Assembly (NCBI GenBank): GCA_021807655.1
Contig: JAKBCT010000022.1
Coordinates: 1 to 11,268 of the forward strand
From: Actinomycetes bacterium
Lineage (GTDB): Bacteria > Actinomycetota > Acidimicrobiia > Acidimicrobiales > RAAP-2
Length of the DNA stretch: 11,268 nucleotides
Direction: 5' to 3'
Shown here: in pieces, positions 1 to 8,708 of the stretch
Layout: each line of letters starts with the position of its first letter
Position numbering within the stretch: position 1 is the stretch's first letter
Notes under the pieces: generated by a model
Databases searched by the model: none
The model's input: only the letters and a program-made list of their open reading frames with translations
Told to the model about the DNA's origin: nothing
Translations under genes and position numbers: made by a program

Positions 1-156
1 GAGGGTGGCGACGACCCGTTCGTGCGACGAACGCGTCAGTGGCCCCAGTGAGTTGCCGTCGAGGTAGATCAGCCCGGGCGCGAGCACGAAGTCGTCGCGG
101 CGCGCGCGCAGCGGGTCGGATCGGTCGAGTTCGCGGCAGTCGTCGCGCGTCGTCAT
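1..156 (-). CDS. kynU: Kynureninase, N-terminal part (cut by window start)
   Basis: Kynureninase is a cytosolic PLP enzyme of tryptophan catabolism that cleaves kynurenine (or 3-hydroxykynurenine) to anthranilate (or 3-hydroxyanthranilate) and alanine. Only the first 52 codons are present, starting at the ATG at 156-154. The visible sequence has the family's N-terminal layout: a Cys-x-x-Leu-Asp-x-x-Asp-Pro-Leu segment near residues 7-16, then LIYLDGNSLGPL near residues 29-40, the conserved stretch around the first strand of the aminotransferase fold. The PLP lysine and most of the active site lie outside the window. An AGGAG ribosome-binding site sits 5 bases before the ATG, which fixes the start. 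The gene lies 40 bp downstream of ettA on the same strand, so co-transcription is possible, but the two have no obvious shared function. Assignment rests on recognition of the N-terminal motif only. Confidence 0.8.
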   Translation of the reverse strand, partial: MTTRDDCRELDRSDPLRARRDDFVLAPGLIYLDGNSLGPLTRSSHERVVATL

Positions 157-184
157 GGTGTCTCCTACTTTCTCTGTTCGCCGG

Positions 185-190
185 AGGATA
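185..190 (-). promoter_or_regulatory. Possible -10 box for kynU
   Basis: Read on the minus strand, TATCCT (TANNNT type) lies in the 40-bp gap between ettA and kynU. A start point 6-7 bases downstream would leave a leader of about 20 bases containing the AGGAG site of kynU. No recognisable -35 element is seen. The same place can form a weak hairpin (GCCGG/CCGGC), so this call is tentative. Confidence 0.25.
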
Positions 191-196
191 CCGGCC

Positions 197-1876
<1,680 letters not shown>

Positions 1877-1883
1877 GCCCACC

Positions 1884-1889
1884 AGTGTG
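1884..1889 (-). promoter_or_regulatory. Weak candidate -10 box for ettA
   Basis: On the minus strand CACACT lies 7 bases before the ettA ATG. It matches the TANNNT pattern only at positions 2 and 6, but has the same position relative to the start codon as the better boxes in this window. It would give a leaderless ettA mRNA. Confidence 0.2.
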
Positions 1890-1926
1890 GCGCATCGGCG
1901 CCGGCTCGATCGATTTGACCCGCCGG

Positions 1927-1932
1927 TACACT
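1927..1932 (+). promoter_or_regulatory. -10 box of a likely leaderless promoter for the MFS gene
   Basis: TACACT is followed by exactly six bases and then the ATG of the MFS gene at 1939, so transcription would begin at the A of the start codon. No Shine-Dalgarno sequence precedes this ATG, which agrees with a leaderless mRNA, a common arrangement in actinobacteria. No good -35 box is seen 16-18 bases upstream. Two short palindromes, CGGCGCCG (1896-1903) and TCGATCGA (1906-1913), lie just upstream but carry little information. Confidence 0.55.
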
Positions 1933-1938
1933 CGCGCC

Positions 1939-3387
1939 ATGACCGCCAGCGCCAGCGAGCACCGCCACGCCCCCGACTGGATCGTGCTCACCATCGCCTG
2001 TGTGGCGCAGTTCATGGTGGTGCTCGACGTGTCCATCGTCAACGTCGCCCTGCCCTCGATGCAGCGCGACCTGCACTTCTCGATGACCAACGCGCAGTGG
2101 GTGGTGAACGCCTACGTGATCACCTTCGCCGGGTTTCTCCTCCTCGGAGGGCGCGCGGCGGACATCTTCGGGCGTCGCCACGTCTACCTGGGCGGTCTCG
2201 CGCTGTTCACCCTGGCGAGCATCGGCGCCGGCTTCGCCCACTCCGGCGCGCAGCTGATCACGGTGCGCGCCCTCCAGGGGCTCGGCGGCGCCGTGCTCTC
2301 CCCGGCCACGCTCACGATCATCCTCACCACCTTTCACGGACCCCGCCTACCCAAGGCGATCGGCGCCTGGAGCGCCGTCGCCGGCGCGGGCGGAGCGGTC
2401 GGGGGCCTGCTGGGTGGGCTCTTGACGGGATGGTTCTCGTGGCGCTGGGTCTTCTTTATCAACGTGCCCTTCGCCGTCGTGGCGGCCCTGCTCGCGACCA
2501 CCTTCCTGCGCGAGTTGCGCAATCGTGAGGCGAGTCACAAGCTCGACGTGACCGGAGCGCTGCTCGTCACGGTCTCACTCGCCGCGGCCATCTACGGCGT
2601 CGTGACGACCGCGACGACGGGCTGGGGCAACGCCGCGACCATCGCCTGGATCGTCGGCGGAGCGCTCGGCGTCGCGCTCTTCATCGTGTGGGAGTCGCGC
2701 GTGGCGACGAACCCGCTGGTGGCGCTGCGAATCTTCCGGTCGCGCGCGGTCACGACGGCCAACCTCGTGATGTTCCTCGTCGGCGGCTCCTTCTTTGCGA
2801 TGTGGTACTTCCTCACCTTCTACTACCAGTACATCCTCGGCTACGGCGCCGTGAAGACGGGCTTCGCGTTCTTGCCGATGGCGATCGCCATCGTCGCCGG
2901 CGCCCAGCTCAGCTCGCGGGTGATCGGCCGCTTCGGCGTGCGCCACCTGCTCGCCGCGGGCACCTCGAGCGCCACGCTCGGCTTCCTGTGGATCGCGTTG
3001 ATCGGCGTGCATTCGCAGTACGCGAGCGCTATCTTGGTGCCCTCGATTCTGTGCGCCTTCGCGATCGGGCTGCTCTTCACCCCCCTCGCGACGGCCGCCA
3101 CGAGCGGGGTCGACCGGTCCGACGCCGGCCTCGCGTCGGGCGTGCTCAACACCAGCCGCCAGGTCGGGGGTTCGCTGGCCCTGGCGGCGCTCGGCACGGT
3201 CGCGGCCGATCGCAGCGCCGCCTTCGTGAACCCGACCTCCTCGGCCGCCCTCGTGGACGGCTACCAGTGGGCCTTTCACCTCTCGGCGGGGATCACGCTC
3301 CTGGCACTGCTCGTGAGTCTCGCGGTGCCCCACGGCCGTCCCGAAACACGTGCCGTCGCCCCGTCGCTCGCCAGTCCCGCCGAGTAG
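1939..3387 (+). CDS. MFS transporter, DHA2 family (14-helix drug:H+ antiporter type)
   Basis: This 482-residue integral membrane protein belongs to the EmrB/QacA (DHA2) branch of the major facilitator superfamily, which exports drugs or other small molecules in exchange for protons. Visible motifs are the DHA2 D1 motif LDVSIVNVALP (29-39) in helix 1, the loop motif GGRAADIFGRR (70-80), the RALQGLGGAVLSP motif (110-122), and the glycine-rich antiporter motif C leading into WFSWRW (about 148-170). Length and hydrophobic periodicity fit 14 helices. The start is the ATG at 1939. An upstream GTG at 1885 is in frame but would add 18 polar residues and overlap the promoter. It is divergent from ettA, and no TetR or MarR regulator is next to it, so the substrate cannot be guessed. 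It could equally export a metabolite rather than a drug. An 81-bp gap separates it from the binding-protein gene, without a convincing terminator. Confidence 0.88.
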   Translation: MTASASEHRHAPDWIVLTIACVAQFMVVLDVSIVNVALPSMQRDLHFSMTNAQWVVNAYVITFAGFLLLGGRAADIFGRRHVYLGGLALFTLASIGAGFAHSGAQLITVRALQGLGGAVLSPATLTIILTTFHGPRLPKAIGAWSAVAGAGGAVGGLLGGLLTGWFSWRWVFFINVPFAVVAALLATTFLRELRNREASHKLDVTGALLVTVSLAAAIYGVVTTATTGWGNAATIAWIVGGALGVALFIVWESRVATNPLVALRIFRSRAVTTANLVMFLVGGSFFAMWYFLTFYYQYILGYGAVKTGFAFLPMAIAIVAGAQLSSRVIGRFGVRHLLAAGTSSATLGFLWIALIGVHSQYASAILVPSILCAFAIGLLFTPLATAATSGVDRSDAGLASGVLNTSRQVGGSLALAALGTVAADRSAAFVNPTSSAALVDGYQWAFHLSAGITLLALLVSLAVPHGRPETRAVAPSLASPAE

Positions 3388-3454
3388 TCTCGCCGGTGAC
3401 GGAACAGTCGGCGCTGCGGGCCAACGAGGGCTCGCCGTAGCCGACGCAACCTCT

Positions 3455-3461
3455 GGAGGGG
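3455..3461 (+). promoter_or_regulatory. Strong ribosome-binding site of the BMP protein gene
   Basis: GGAGGGG ends 7 bases before the ATG at 3469 and selects it over the ATG at 3475. This is the clearest Shine-Dalgarno site in the nucleoside locus and contrasts with the ABC ATPase, psuG and cdd starts, which have none. Confidence 0.75.
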
Positions 3462-3468
3462 TTAACAC

Positions 3469-4578
3469 ATGAACATGGGAGAGAAGAAGGCGGTGCGCCA
3501 CATCGGCACACTGCTCGGGGCCGCGTCGCTGATACTCGGCACACTGACGCTCGGCGTCGCCGCGACGTCGTCGGCCGCTACGGCGAAGTCGTTCAAGGCC
3601 TGCGTCGTTACCGACACCGGCGGCATCAATGACCGCTCGTTCAACGCCTCGGCGTGGAAAGGTATGCAGGACGCGCACGCGAAGAACAAGAACATCCAGA
3701 TCTCATACCTTTCCTCGACGTCCGCGGCCGACTACGTGCCCAACATCAACACGTTCATCCACAAGGGCTGCGGCATCATCGTGACCGTGGGCTTCTTGAT
3801 GGACAGCGCCACCCAGGCCGCGGCCAACGCGCACCCGAGCCAGAAGTTCGCGATCGTGGACGATGCACCGCTGGGGCTCAAGTACCACAACGTGCTCGCG
3901 CTGCAGTACGAGACCGACCAGGCGGCCTTCCTCGGCGGCTACCTCGCCGCGGCGAGCACCAAGACCGGTACGGTCGCCACCTACGGCGGCATGCAGTTCC
4001 CGTCAGTCACCATGTACATGAACGGCTTCGTCGCCGGCGTGCGCTACTACAACAAGGTGAAGGGCGCCGCGGTGAAGGTCCTCGGCTGGACCCCGGCCAA
4101 GGGAACCTGCTCGCTCGCCAAGTGTGACGGTACCGGCACCTTCGTCGGCAACTTCACCGACCAGACCGCCGGCAAGACCCTGACCGCCGGTGACTTCTCG
4201 GCCGGCGCCGACATCGTCTTCCCGGTCGCCGGGTCGGTCGGCCTCGGTTCAGTCGCCGCCGCCCAGCAGGCCGGCGCGGGCCACAGCATCATGTGGGTCG
4301 ACAGCAACGGCTGCATCTCGGACAAGGCGGACTGCTCGTGGTTCATCGGCACCGTCGCCAAGGGCGTCGAGCCCTCGGTGCGCGATGCGGTGCTCGCCGC
4401 CGCCGCGGGCAAGTTCAAGGGTGGTACCTACCTCGGAACGTTGAAGAACCAGGGAACGGCGCTCGAGTACGGCGGGATCTCGGTGCCGTCGTCGCTCAAG
4501 TCGACAATCGCGGGCATCGCCCGGGGGATCATCGCGGGCTCGATTTCGGTCAACCCCAACAAGTACCCGGCCAGCTGA
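3469..4578 (+). CDS. BMP/PnrA-family nucleoside-binding protein, exported
   Basis: This 369-residue protein is the extracytoplasmic solute receptor of the ABC importer encoded just downstream. The Bmp family (PnrA, BmpA, NupN) binds purine and pyrimidine nucleosides. Residues 1-40 form a signal peptide: MNMGEKKAVRH, a hydrophobic core to about residue 30, then AATSSAATAK. The mature domain starts with the family signature VVTDTGGINDRSFNASAW (46-63), where the Phe in RSFN is expected to stack on the base. MWVDSNG (275-281) matches the family's hinge/ribose-binding region. Unusually there is no lipobox: the first Cys (45) lies in strand 1 in an FKAC context. Six cysteines (45, 101, 214, 219, 282, 289) could pair as disulfides outside the cell. 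The gene has a strong ribosome-binding site and is followed by a 17-bp-stem hairpin before the ATPase gene. Nucleoside specificity is inferred from the family and from neighbouring salvage genes. Confidence 0.9.
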   Translation: MNMGEKKAVRHIGTLLGAASLILGTLTLGVAATSSAATAKSFKACVVTDTGGINDRSFNASAWKGMQDAHAKNKNIQISYLSSTSAADYVPNINTFIHKGCGIIVTVGFLMDSATQAAANAHPSQKFAIVDDAPLGLKYHNVLALQYETDQAAFLGGYLAAASTKTGTVATYGGMQFPSVTMYMNGFVAGVRYYNKVKGAAVKVLGWTPAKGTCSLAKCDGTGTFVGNFTDQTAGKTLTAGDFSAGADIVFPVAGSVGLGSVAAAQQAGAGHSIMWVDSNGCISDKADCSWFIGTVAKGVEPSVRDAVLAAAAGKFKGGTYLGTLKNQGTALEYGGISVPSSLKSTIAGIARGIIAGSISVNPNKYPAS

Positions 4579-4606
4579 TCAACCGCGTGGCGTAGCGGTT
4601 CGCCGC

Positions 4607-4647
4607 ACGACGAAGGCCCGGGCGCTTGCGGCCCGGGCCTTCGTCGT
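4607..4647 (+). terminator. Perfect 17-bp-stem hairpin after the BMP gene (terminator or attenuator)
   Basis: The arms 4607-4623 and 4631-4647 are perfect inverted repeats around the 7-base loop GCTTGCG. The hairpin starts 28 bases after the binding-protein stop codon. There is no T run after it, so it would be a U-less terminator, an mRNA-stabilising 3' end, or an attenuator that lowers ATPase and permease expression relative to the receptor. A -10 box for the next gene starts 3 bases after it. Confidence 0.7.
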
Positions 4648-4650
4648 GGC

Positions 4651-4656
4651 TACGAT
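4651..4656 (+). promoter_or_regulatory. -10 box for the ABC ATPase gene
   Basis: TACGAT lies 8 bases before the ATG at 4665, with no Shine-Dalgarno site between them. A start 6-8 bases downstream gives a leader of 0-2 bases. The hairpin loop contains TTGCGG (4626-4631), which resembles a -35 box at a long 19-base spacing. If this promoter is real, the ATPase and permease genes are transcribed separately from the binding protein. Confidence 0.45.
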
Positions 4657-4664
4657 GGGCGCTT

Positions 4665-6173
4665 ATGCGTTTGGAGCTCCGGGGCATTACGAAGCGGTTC
4701 GGAACCTTTACCGCCAACCACCAGATCGACCTCGTGGTCGAGCCCGGACAGATCCACTGCCTACTCGGCGAGAACGGTGCGGGAAAATCAACGTTGATGA
4801 ACGTGATCTTCGGACTGCTCCAGTCCGACGAGGGTGAGATGCTCATCGACGGGGTCGTGACGCGCTTCGCGAACTCCGGCGAAGCCGTGCGGCGCGGCAT
4901 CGGCATGGTGCATCAGCACTTCATGCTCGTGCCCGTCTTCTCGGTCGCCGAGAACGTCGTGCTCGGCTTTGAGCCGACCAAGTCCTTTAACCGGCTCGAC
5001 CACCAGCGCGCCCGCGAGGAGATCCGCAGCGTCTCGCAGACCTTCAACCTCGAAGTCGACCCCGACGCGATCGTCGAGGAACTGCCCGTCGGGCTCCAGC
5101 AGCGCGTCGAGATCCTCAAGGCCCTCAGCCACGACGCCGAACTACTGATCCTCGACGAGCCGACGGCAGTACTCACCCCACAGGAGATCGACGCGCTGAT
5201 GGCGATTATGCGCTCGCTCGCCGCCTCGGGCAAGTCGATCCTCTTCATCACCCACAAGCTCAAAGAGGTGAAAGCCATCGCCGACGTCATCACGGTGATC
5301 CGCCAGGGCGAGGTCGTGGGCACGGCCCAGGCGAGCGACTCCGAGGCCGAGCTCGCCTCGATGATGGTGGGTCGCAGCGTCAGTCTCACGGTCGACAAGG
5401 CCGCGCTCACCCCCGGCGAGGAGGTGCTCGCCATCACAGACCTCGTCGTGCGAGACGACCGGGGTCTGCCCGCCGTGAACGGCGTCAGCCTGAGCGTGCG
5501 CGCCGGGGAGATCGTTGCGCTCGCCGGCGTGCAGGGCAACGGCCAGACCGAGCTCGTCGAGGCGATCGCGGGCATGCGTCCCGTCGAGTCCGGCACGATC
5601 AGCGTGCGCGGCGTTGACATCACCAACCACACGCCGCGCCAGGTGCTCGACGCCGGGGTCGGCCACGTCCCCGAGGACCGCCAGCTCCACGGTCTCGTGC
5701 TCTCCATGTCGGTCGCGGACAACCTGGTGCTCAACACCCCGCGCCGCGCGCCCTTCGCCCGGCGCGGTTCGCGCAACCTCGCCGCGGTGAACGAGAACGC
5801 GCAGAGCCTCGTCCAGCGCTTCGACATCCGCACGACGTCGACCCAGGCACTGGTGAGTTCGCTCTCGGGCGGCAACCAGCAGAAGGTCATCGTCGCGCGC
5901 GAGCTGTCGCGCCCGCTCAGCCTGTTCGTCGCGTCTCAGCCGACGCGGGGCCTCGACGTCGGATCGATCGAGTACGTGCACCGACAGATCGTGAACCAAC
6001 GCGACGAGGGACTGGGCGTGCTGATCGTCTCCTCAGAGCTCGACGAGGTCCTCGCCCTCGGTGACCGCATTGCGGTCATGCACGCCGGACGGATCAGTGG
6101 CGTCGTTGCGCCGACGACGAGCCGCGAGACCATCGGGCTGCTCATGGCCGGCGCCGGAGCCACCGATGCCTGA
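4665..6173 (+). CDS. Nucleoside ABC importer, double-domain ATPase (NupA/NupO/BmpB-like)
   Basis: This 502-residue peripheral membrane protein has two fused ABC domains and powers nucleoside import through the two permeases that follow. NBD1: Walker A GENGAGKS (35-42), Q-loop region HQHF (83-86), a non-canonical signature LPVGLQQRVEILKAL (140-154), Walker B LILDEP (161-166) and H-loop ITHK (195-198). NBD2: the Walker A site is degenerate (GVQGNGQTE, 288-296, no Gly-Lys-Ser/Thr), the signature LSGGNQQ is intact (400-406), Walker B reads FVASQP (421-426) without the Asp-Glu pair, and the H-loop region is SSELDE. One good and one degenerate site is the known pattern of the sugar/nucleoside type (RbsA, MglA, NupO), so it does not mean a broken gene. 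The start at 4665 gives the usual short N-terminus; an upstream in-frame ATG at 4626 lies inside the hairpin. The end overlaps the next gene by 8 bp. Confidence 0.92.
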   Translation: MRLELRGITKRFGTFTANHQIDLVVEPGQIHCLLGENGAGKSTLMNVIFGLLQSDEGEMLIDGVVTRFANSGEAVRRGIGMVHQHFMLVPVFSVAENVVLGFEPTKSFNRLDHQRAREEIRSVSQTFNLEVDPDAIVEELPVGLQQRVEILKALSHDAELLILDEPTAVLTPQEIDALMAIMRSLAASGKSILFITHKLKEVKAIADVITVIRQGEVVGTAQASDSEAELASMMVGRSVSLTVDKAALTPGEEVLAITDLVVRDDRGLPAVNGVSLSVRAGEIVALAGVQGNGQTELVEAIAGMRPVESGTISVRGVDITNHTPRQVLDAGVGHVPEDRQLHGLVLSMSVADNLVLNTPRRAPFARRGSRNLAAVNENAQSLVQRFDIRTTSTQALVSSLSGGNQQKVIVARELSRPLSLFVASQPTRGLDVGSIEYVHRQIVNQRDEGLGVLIVSSELDEVLALGDRIAVMHAGRISGVVAPTTSRETIGLLMAGAGATDA

Positions 6174-7416
6174 GTCGACACCTCGCCGTTCGATCTGGGC
6201 CCGCGTGACCGGCCAGAGTCCCTTCGTCGTGACGGTCTTCGCCCTCGTGCTCGGCCTGGTCTTTGGCGCGATCGTCATTATCACGACGACCGCGCCGGTC
6301 CTTGACGCCTGGCGCGGCTTCTTTCACAGTTGGGGTGCTCCGGGGCACGCGCTCAAGGTCACCGCCGACAACGTTGGGGCGGCCTATCGGATCATGTTCA
6401 CCGGGTCGGTCTTCAGCCCGGCCACCCTCTGGCACGCAATCACCACCGGGCAGGGCTGGTCGAACGCCCTGACCCCGATCTCCGAGACCCTCACCTACGC
6501 CACCCCGCTCACGATCGCGAGCATCGGCGTGGGCATCGCCTTCCAGGCGGGCATCTTCAACATCGGCGCCAACGGCCAGGCGATGATGGGCGGTATCGCC
6601 GGGGCCTACGTGGGCACGCTGATCCACCTGCCGATGGCCCTGCACCTGCCGGTCACGATGCTCGCGGGGATCGCGGGCGGCGTGCTCGCCGGGTCGGTCC
6701 CGGGTCTCTTGAAGGCCTATACCGGCGCCCACGAGGTGATCGTGACCCTGATGTTCAACTACGTGGTCTCGGCGATCCTGCTCTACACCCTGCTCTCGAC
6801 GGCCCTGCAGGCCCCCGGCCAACAGAACGACATTGCGCGCACGCTCGATCCCTCGGCCCAGCTCGCCCCGCTCTTCGGGGTCTCCTCGGGACTGCGGGTC
6901 AACTACGGCCTCGTGATCGCGGTGCTCGTGGTGCTCTTCGCGTGGTGGTTCCTCGAGCGCTCCTCGCTCGGCTTCGACTTCCGCGTGACCGGGGCCAACC
7001 CCCAGGCGGCGCGGGCCTCGGGCATCAACGCCAAGGCCGTGATCATCCTGGTCTTCGCGATCTCGGGCGGGCTCGCGGGACTCGCCGGCGTCACCGAGCT
7101 GGCCGGGTTCTACAAGACCCTCGACGGCGGATTCCTCGTCGGCAACGCCGGTATCGGCTTCACCGCGATCACCGTGTCACTGCTCGGTCGCAACCGGCCG
7201 GTGGGCATTGTCTGGGCGTCGCTGCTCTTCGCCGCCCTCGGCGTGGGCGGGCGCGCCATGCAGGCGGCGACGGGCATCCCGCTCGACCTCGCAACCGTGA
7301 TCCAGTCGGCGGTCGTGCTCTTCGTGGCGACCCCGGTACTGGTCAAGGAGATCTTCCGGCTGCGCACGTCGCCGACGACCGCGCTGCAACTGGCGACCAA
7401 GGGGTGGGGATCGTGA
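6166..7416 (+). CDS. Nucleoside ABC importer permease 1 (BPD_transp_2; NupB/NupP-like)
   Basis: This 416-residue inner-membrane permease is one half of the import channel for nucleosides. After a short charged N-terminus there is a hydrophobic helix at about 20-42, then a loop domain, then the core helices from about residue 108. The BPD_transp_2 signature FQAGIFNIGANGQ is at 126-138. Near 260-310 the SLGFDFRVTGANPQAARASG stretch matches the cytoplasmic coupling region of this family. The start is the ATG at 6166, inside the end of the ATPase gene (8-bp overlap ATGCCTGA), with GGAG at 6156-6159 as ribosome-binding site. The end overlaps the next permease by four bases (GTGA). Overlaps on both sides indicate one operon with translational coupling. 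Family permeases can also carry other ligands, so nucleoside specificity rests on the BMP receptor and the salvage enzymes nearby. Confidence 0.9.
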   Translation: MPESTPRRSIWARVTGQSPFVVTVFALVLGLVFGAIVIITTTAPVLDAWRGFFHSWGAPGHALKVTADNVGAAYRIMFTGSVFSPATLWHAITTGQGWSNALTPISETLTYATPLTIASIGVGIAFQAGIFNIGANGQAMMGGIAGAYVGTLIHLPMALHLPVTMLAGIAGGVLAGSVPGLLKAYTGAHEVIVTLMFNYVVSAILLYTLLSTALQAPGQQNDIARTLDPSAQLAPLFGVSSGLRVNYGLVIAVLVVLFAWWFLERSSLGFDFRVTGANPQAARASGINAKAVIILVFAISGGLAGLAGVTELAGFYKTLDGGFLVGNAGIGFTAITVSLLGRNRPVGIVWASLLFAALGVGGRAMQAATGIPLDLATVIQSAVVLFVATPVLVKEIFRLRTSPTTALQLATKGWGS

Positions 7417-8708
7417 GCCTCGACGTGACGAACGAGACAGCGACGACCGCGCGGATCCCGGTCGGGCGCACGCGCGGCATCGGCGTGATCATGCTCGCCA
7501 TCGGGCTGTTCACGGCCCTCGTCTTCGGTGTCGGCTCGGGCTTTAGCGCCCACTCGTCGCTCACCTTTAACCCCGTGTCGCTCACGAACGCGCCGTGGCG
7601 GATCGGCACGCTCACGCTGCTCACCGCGTGGACCAACGTCGTGCTGGGTCTCGCGATCGTCGCGATGGGTGCCCACGTCGCGCTGCGTCTGCCCCGTCGC
7701 GGCGTGATGGCCCGGTTCGGCGTGGTCGCCGTGCTCTTCTTCTTCGCGCTCTTGCTGTGGGCCGCGCGCACCACCGGGCCGTCCCAGATCAACTTCGTCA
7801 ACCTCACCGCGGTGCTGATCGGCAGTTCGGCCCTCGCGATGGTGCTCGTCTTCGGGTCGCTCTCGGGGGTCATGTGCGAGCGCGCGGGCGTCGTGAACAT
7901 CGCGATCGAGGGCCAGTTCATCGGCGGGGCCTTCGTCGGCTCCATGGTCGCCTCGACGACCCACGACTTCTTCTTCGCCGCCATCGTCGGCGCGCTCGTG
8001 GGCGGCCTCGTCGGACTCGTGCTCGCCTTCTTGTCGCTGCGCTACCTCTCGGACCAGATCATCGTCGGCGTGGTGCTCGTCACGATGCTCGGCAGCCTCT
8101 CGTCGTATCTGAACCTGCAGGTGCTCACGCCGTTCCCCCAGTACAACACGGGCAACCTCGCGCCCAACCTGCCGATCCCGCTGCTGTCCAAACTCCCGGT
8201 GCTCGGACCGGTCTTCTTCGACCAGACCGGATTCTTCTACCTGATGATCGTGCTGGTGGCTCTCGTGAGCTTCGGGCTGTTCAAGACCCGCTGGGGGCTA
8301 CGGGTCCGCGCGGTCGGCGAGCACCCCCAGGCCGCGGCCTCGGTCGGTATCAAGGTGGTCGGGGTGCGATACGCCAACGTCATCATGGGCGGCGCGATCG
8401 CCGGTGTTGGGGGCGTCGCCTTCATGGCCTCCCAGGGCCAGTTCCAGCCCGGCTACACCTCGGGACTCGGCTACATCGCCCTCGCCGCGTTGATCTTCGG
8501 GCGCTGGCGCCCGTCGGGGGCGGTCGTGGCGTCGGTGCTCTTCGGGCTGTCGGTCTACCTCGCGGACAACCTCCAGACCTACCAGGTCCCCATGCCCACC
8601 GAGATCCTCGGGATGTTCCCCTACGTGATCACCATCGCCGTCGTCTCGGGTCTCATCGGGCGGGTGCGCCCGCCCGCGGCCGACGGACTGCCCTACCGGC
8701 GCGACTAA
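7413..8708 (+). CDS. Nucleoside ABC importer permease 2 (BPD_transp_2; NupC/NupQ-like)
   Basis: This 431-residue membrane protein is the second permease of the importer. It carries about 120 residues before the conserved core, with hydrophobic helices near 24-44, 64-91 and 102-118. That makes it longer than B. subtilis NupQ (about 320 residues as I recall); a longer N-terminus is common in actinobacterial versions. The core begins near residue 130, and the family signature follows as CERAGVVNIAIEGQ (155-168). A second conserved piece, GLRVRAVGEHPQAAASVGI, occurs at about 300. The chosen GTG at 7413 overlaps the previous stop as GTGA and has AAGGGG/GGGGA upstream. The frame is open far upstream, inside permease 1, but there it encodes no recognisable domain. 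The TAA stop overlaps the TAG stop of the convergent psuK, leaving no intergenic DNA. Confidence 0.9.
   Translation: MSLDVTNETATTARIPVGRTRGIGVIMLAIGLFTALVFGVGSGFSAHSSLTFNPVSLTNAPWRIGTLTLLTAWTNVVLGLAIVAMGAHVALRLPRRGVMARFGVVAVLFFFALLLWAARTTGPSQINFVNLTAVLIGSSALAMVLVFGSLSGVMCERAGVVNIAIEGQFIGGAFVGSMVASTTHDFFFAAIVGALVGGLVGLVLAFLSLRYLSDQIIVGVVLVTMLGSLSSYLNLQVLTPFPQYNTGNLAPNLPIPLLSKLPVLGPVFFDQTGFFYLMIVLVALVSFGLFKTRWGLRVRAVGEHPQAAASVGIKVVGVRYANVIMGGAIAGVGGVAFMASQGQFQPGYTSGLGYIALAALIFGRWRPSGAVVASVLFGLSVYLADNLQTYQVPMPTEILGMFPYVITIAVVSGLIGRVRPPAADGLPYRRD
8657..8676 (-). terminator. Candidate psuK terminator hairpin inside permease 2
   Basis: The arms 8657-8664 and 8669-8676 form a perfect 8-bp GC-only stem with a 4-base loop (TGCG on the plus strand). 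It starts 28 bases past the psuK stop codon, as expected of a terminator for the minus-strand transcript. No T run follows on either strand. It lies within the coding sequence of permease 2, so chance from high GC is possible. Confidence 0.4.

Noticed and set aside
180..195. Hairpin GCCGG/CCGGC between ettA and kynU as a terminator
   Set aside because: The 5-bp stem without a T run is too weak to call in DNA of this GC content.
1915..1920. TTGACC as a -35 box for the MFS gene
   Set aside because: Only 6 bases separate it from the TACACT box, and no -10-like hexamer lies 16-18 bases downstream.
3388..3468. Possible terminator or riboswitch between the MFS and BMP genes
   Set aside because: Only weak 4-5 bp stems (for example GGCT/AGCC at 3429-3442, CGCCG/CGGCG at 3391-3413) are present, and 81 bp with no recognisable conserved core is too little for a known riboswitch. 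TAGTCT at 3385-3390 could be a -10 box but has no support beyond the hexamer.
2575..3678. Long minus-strand open frame antisense to the MFS gene and the start of the BMP gene
   Set aside because: Composition is Arg/Glu/Gly/His-rich and low in hydrophobic structure, typical of an antisense shadow of a GC-rich gene; both plus-strand genes are clear family members.
5517..5960. Degenerate second ATP site in the ABC ATPase as a sign of gene decay
   Set aside because: Loss of Walker A lysine and Walker B acidic residues in the second domain is normal in nucleoside/sugar double-domain ATPases of this family, and the signature motif is intact.
6330..7412. Upstream extension of the permease 2 reading frame through permease 1
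   Set aside because: The frame is open but encodes Arg/Gly-rich sequence with no helices. The GTG at 7413 has a ribosome-binding site and starts just before the first expected membrane segment.
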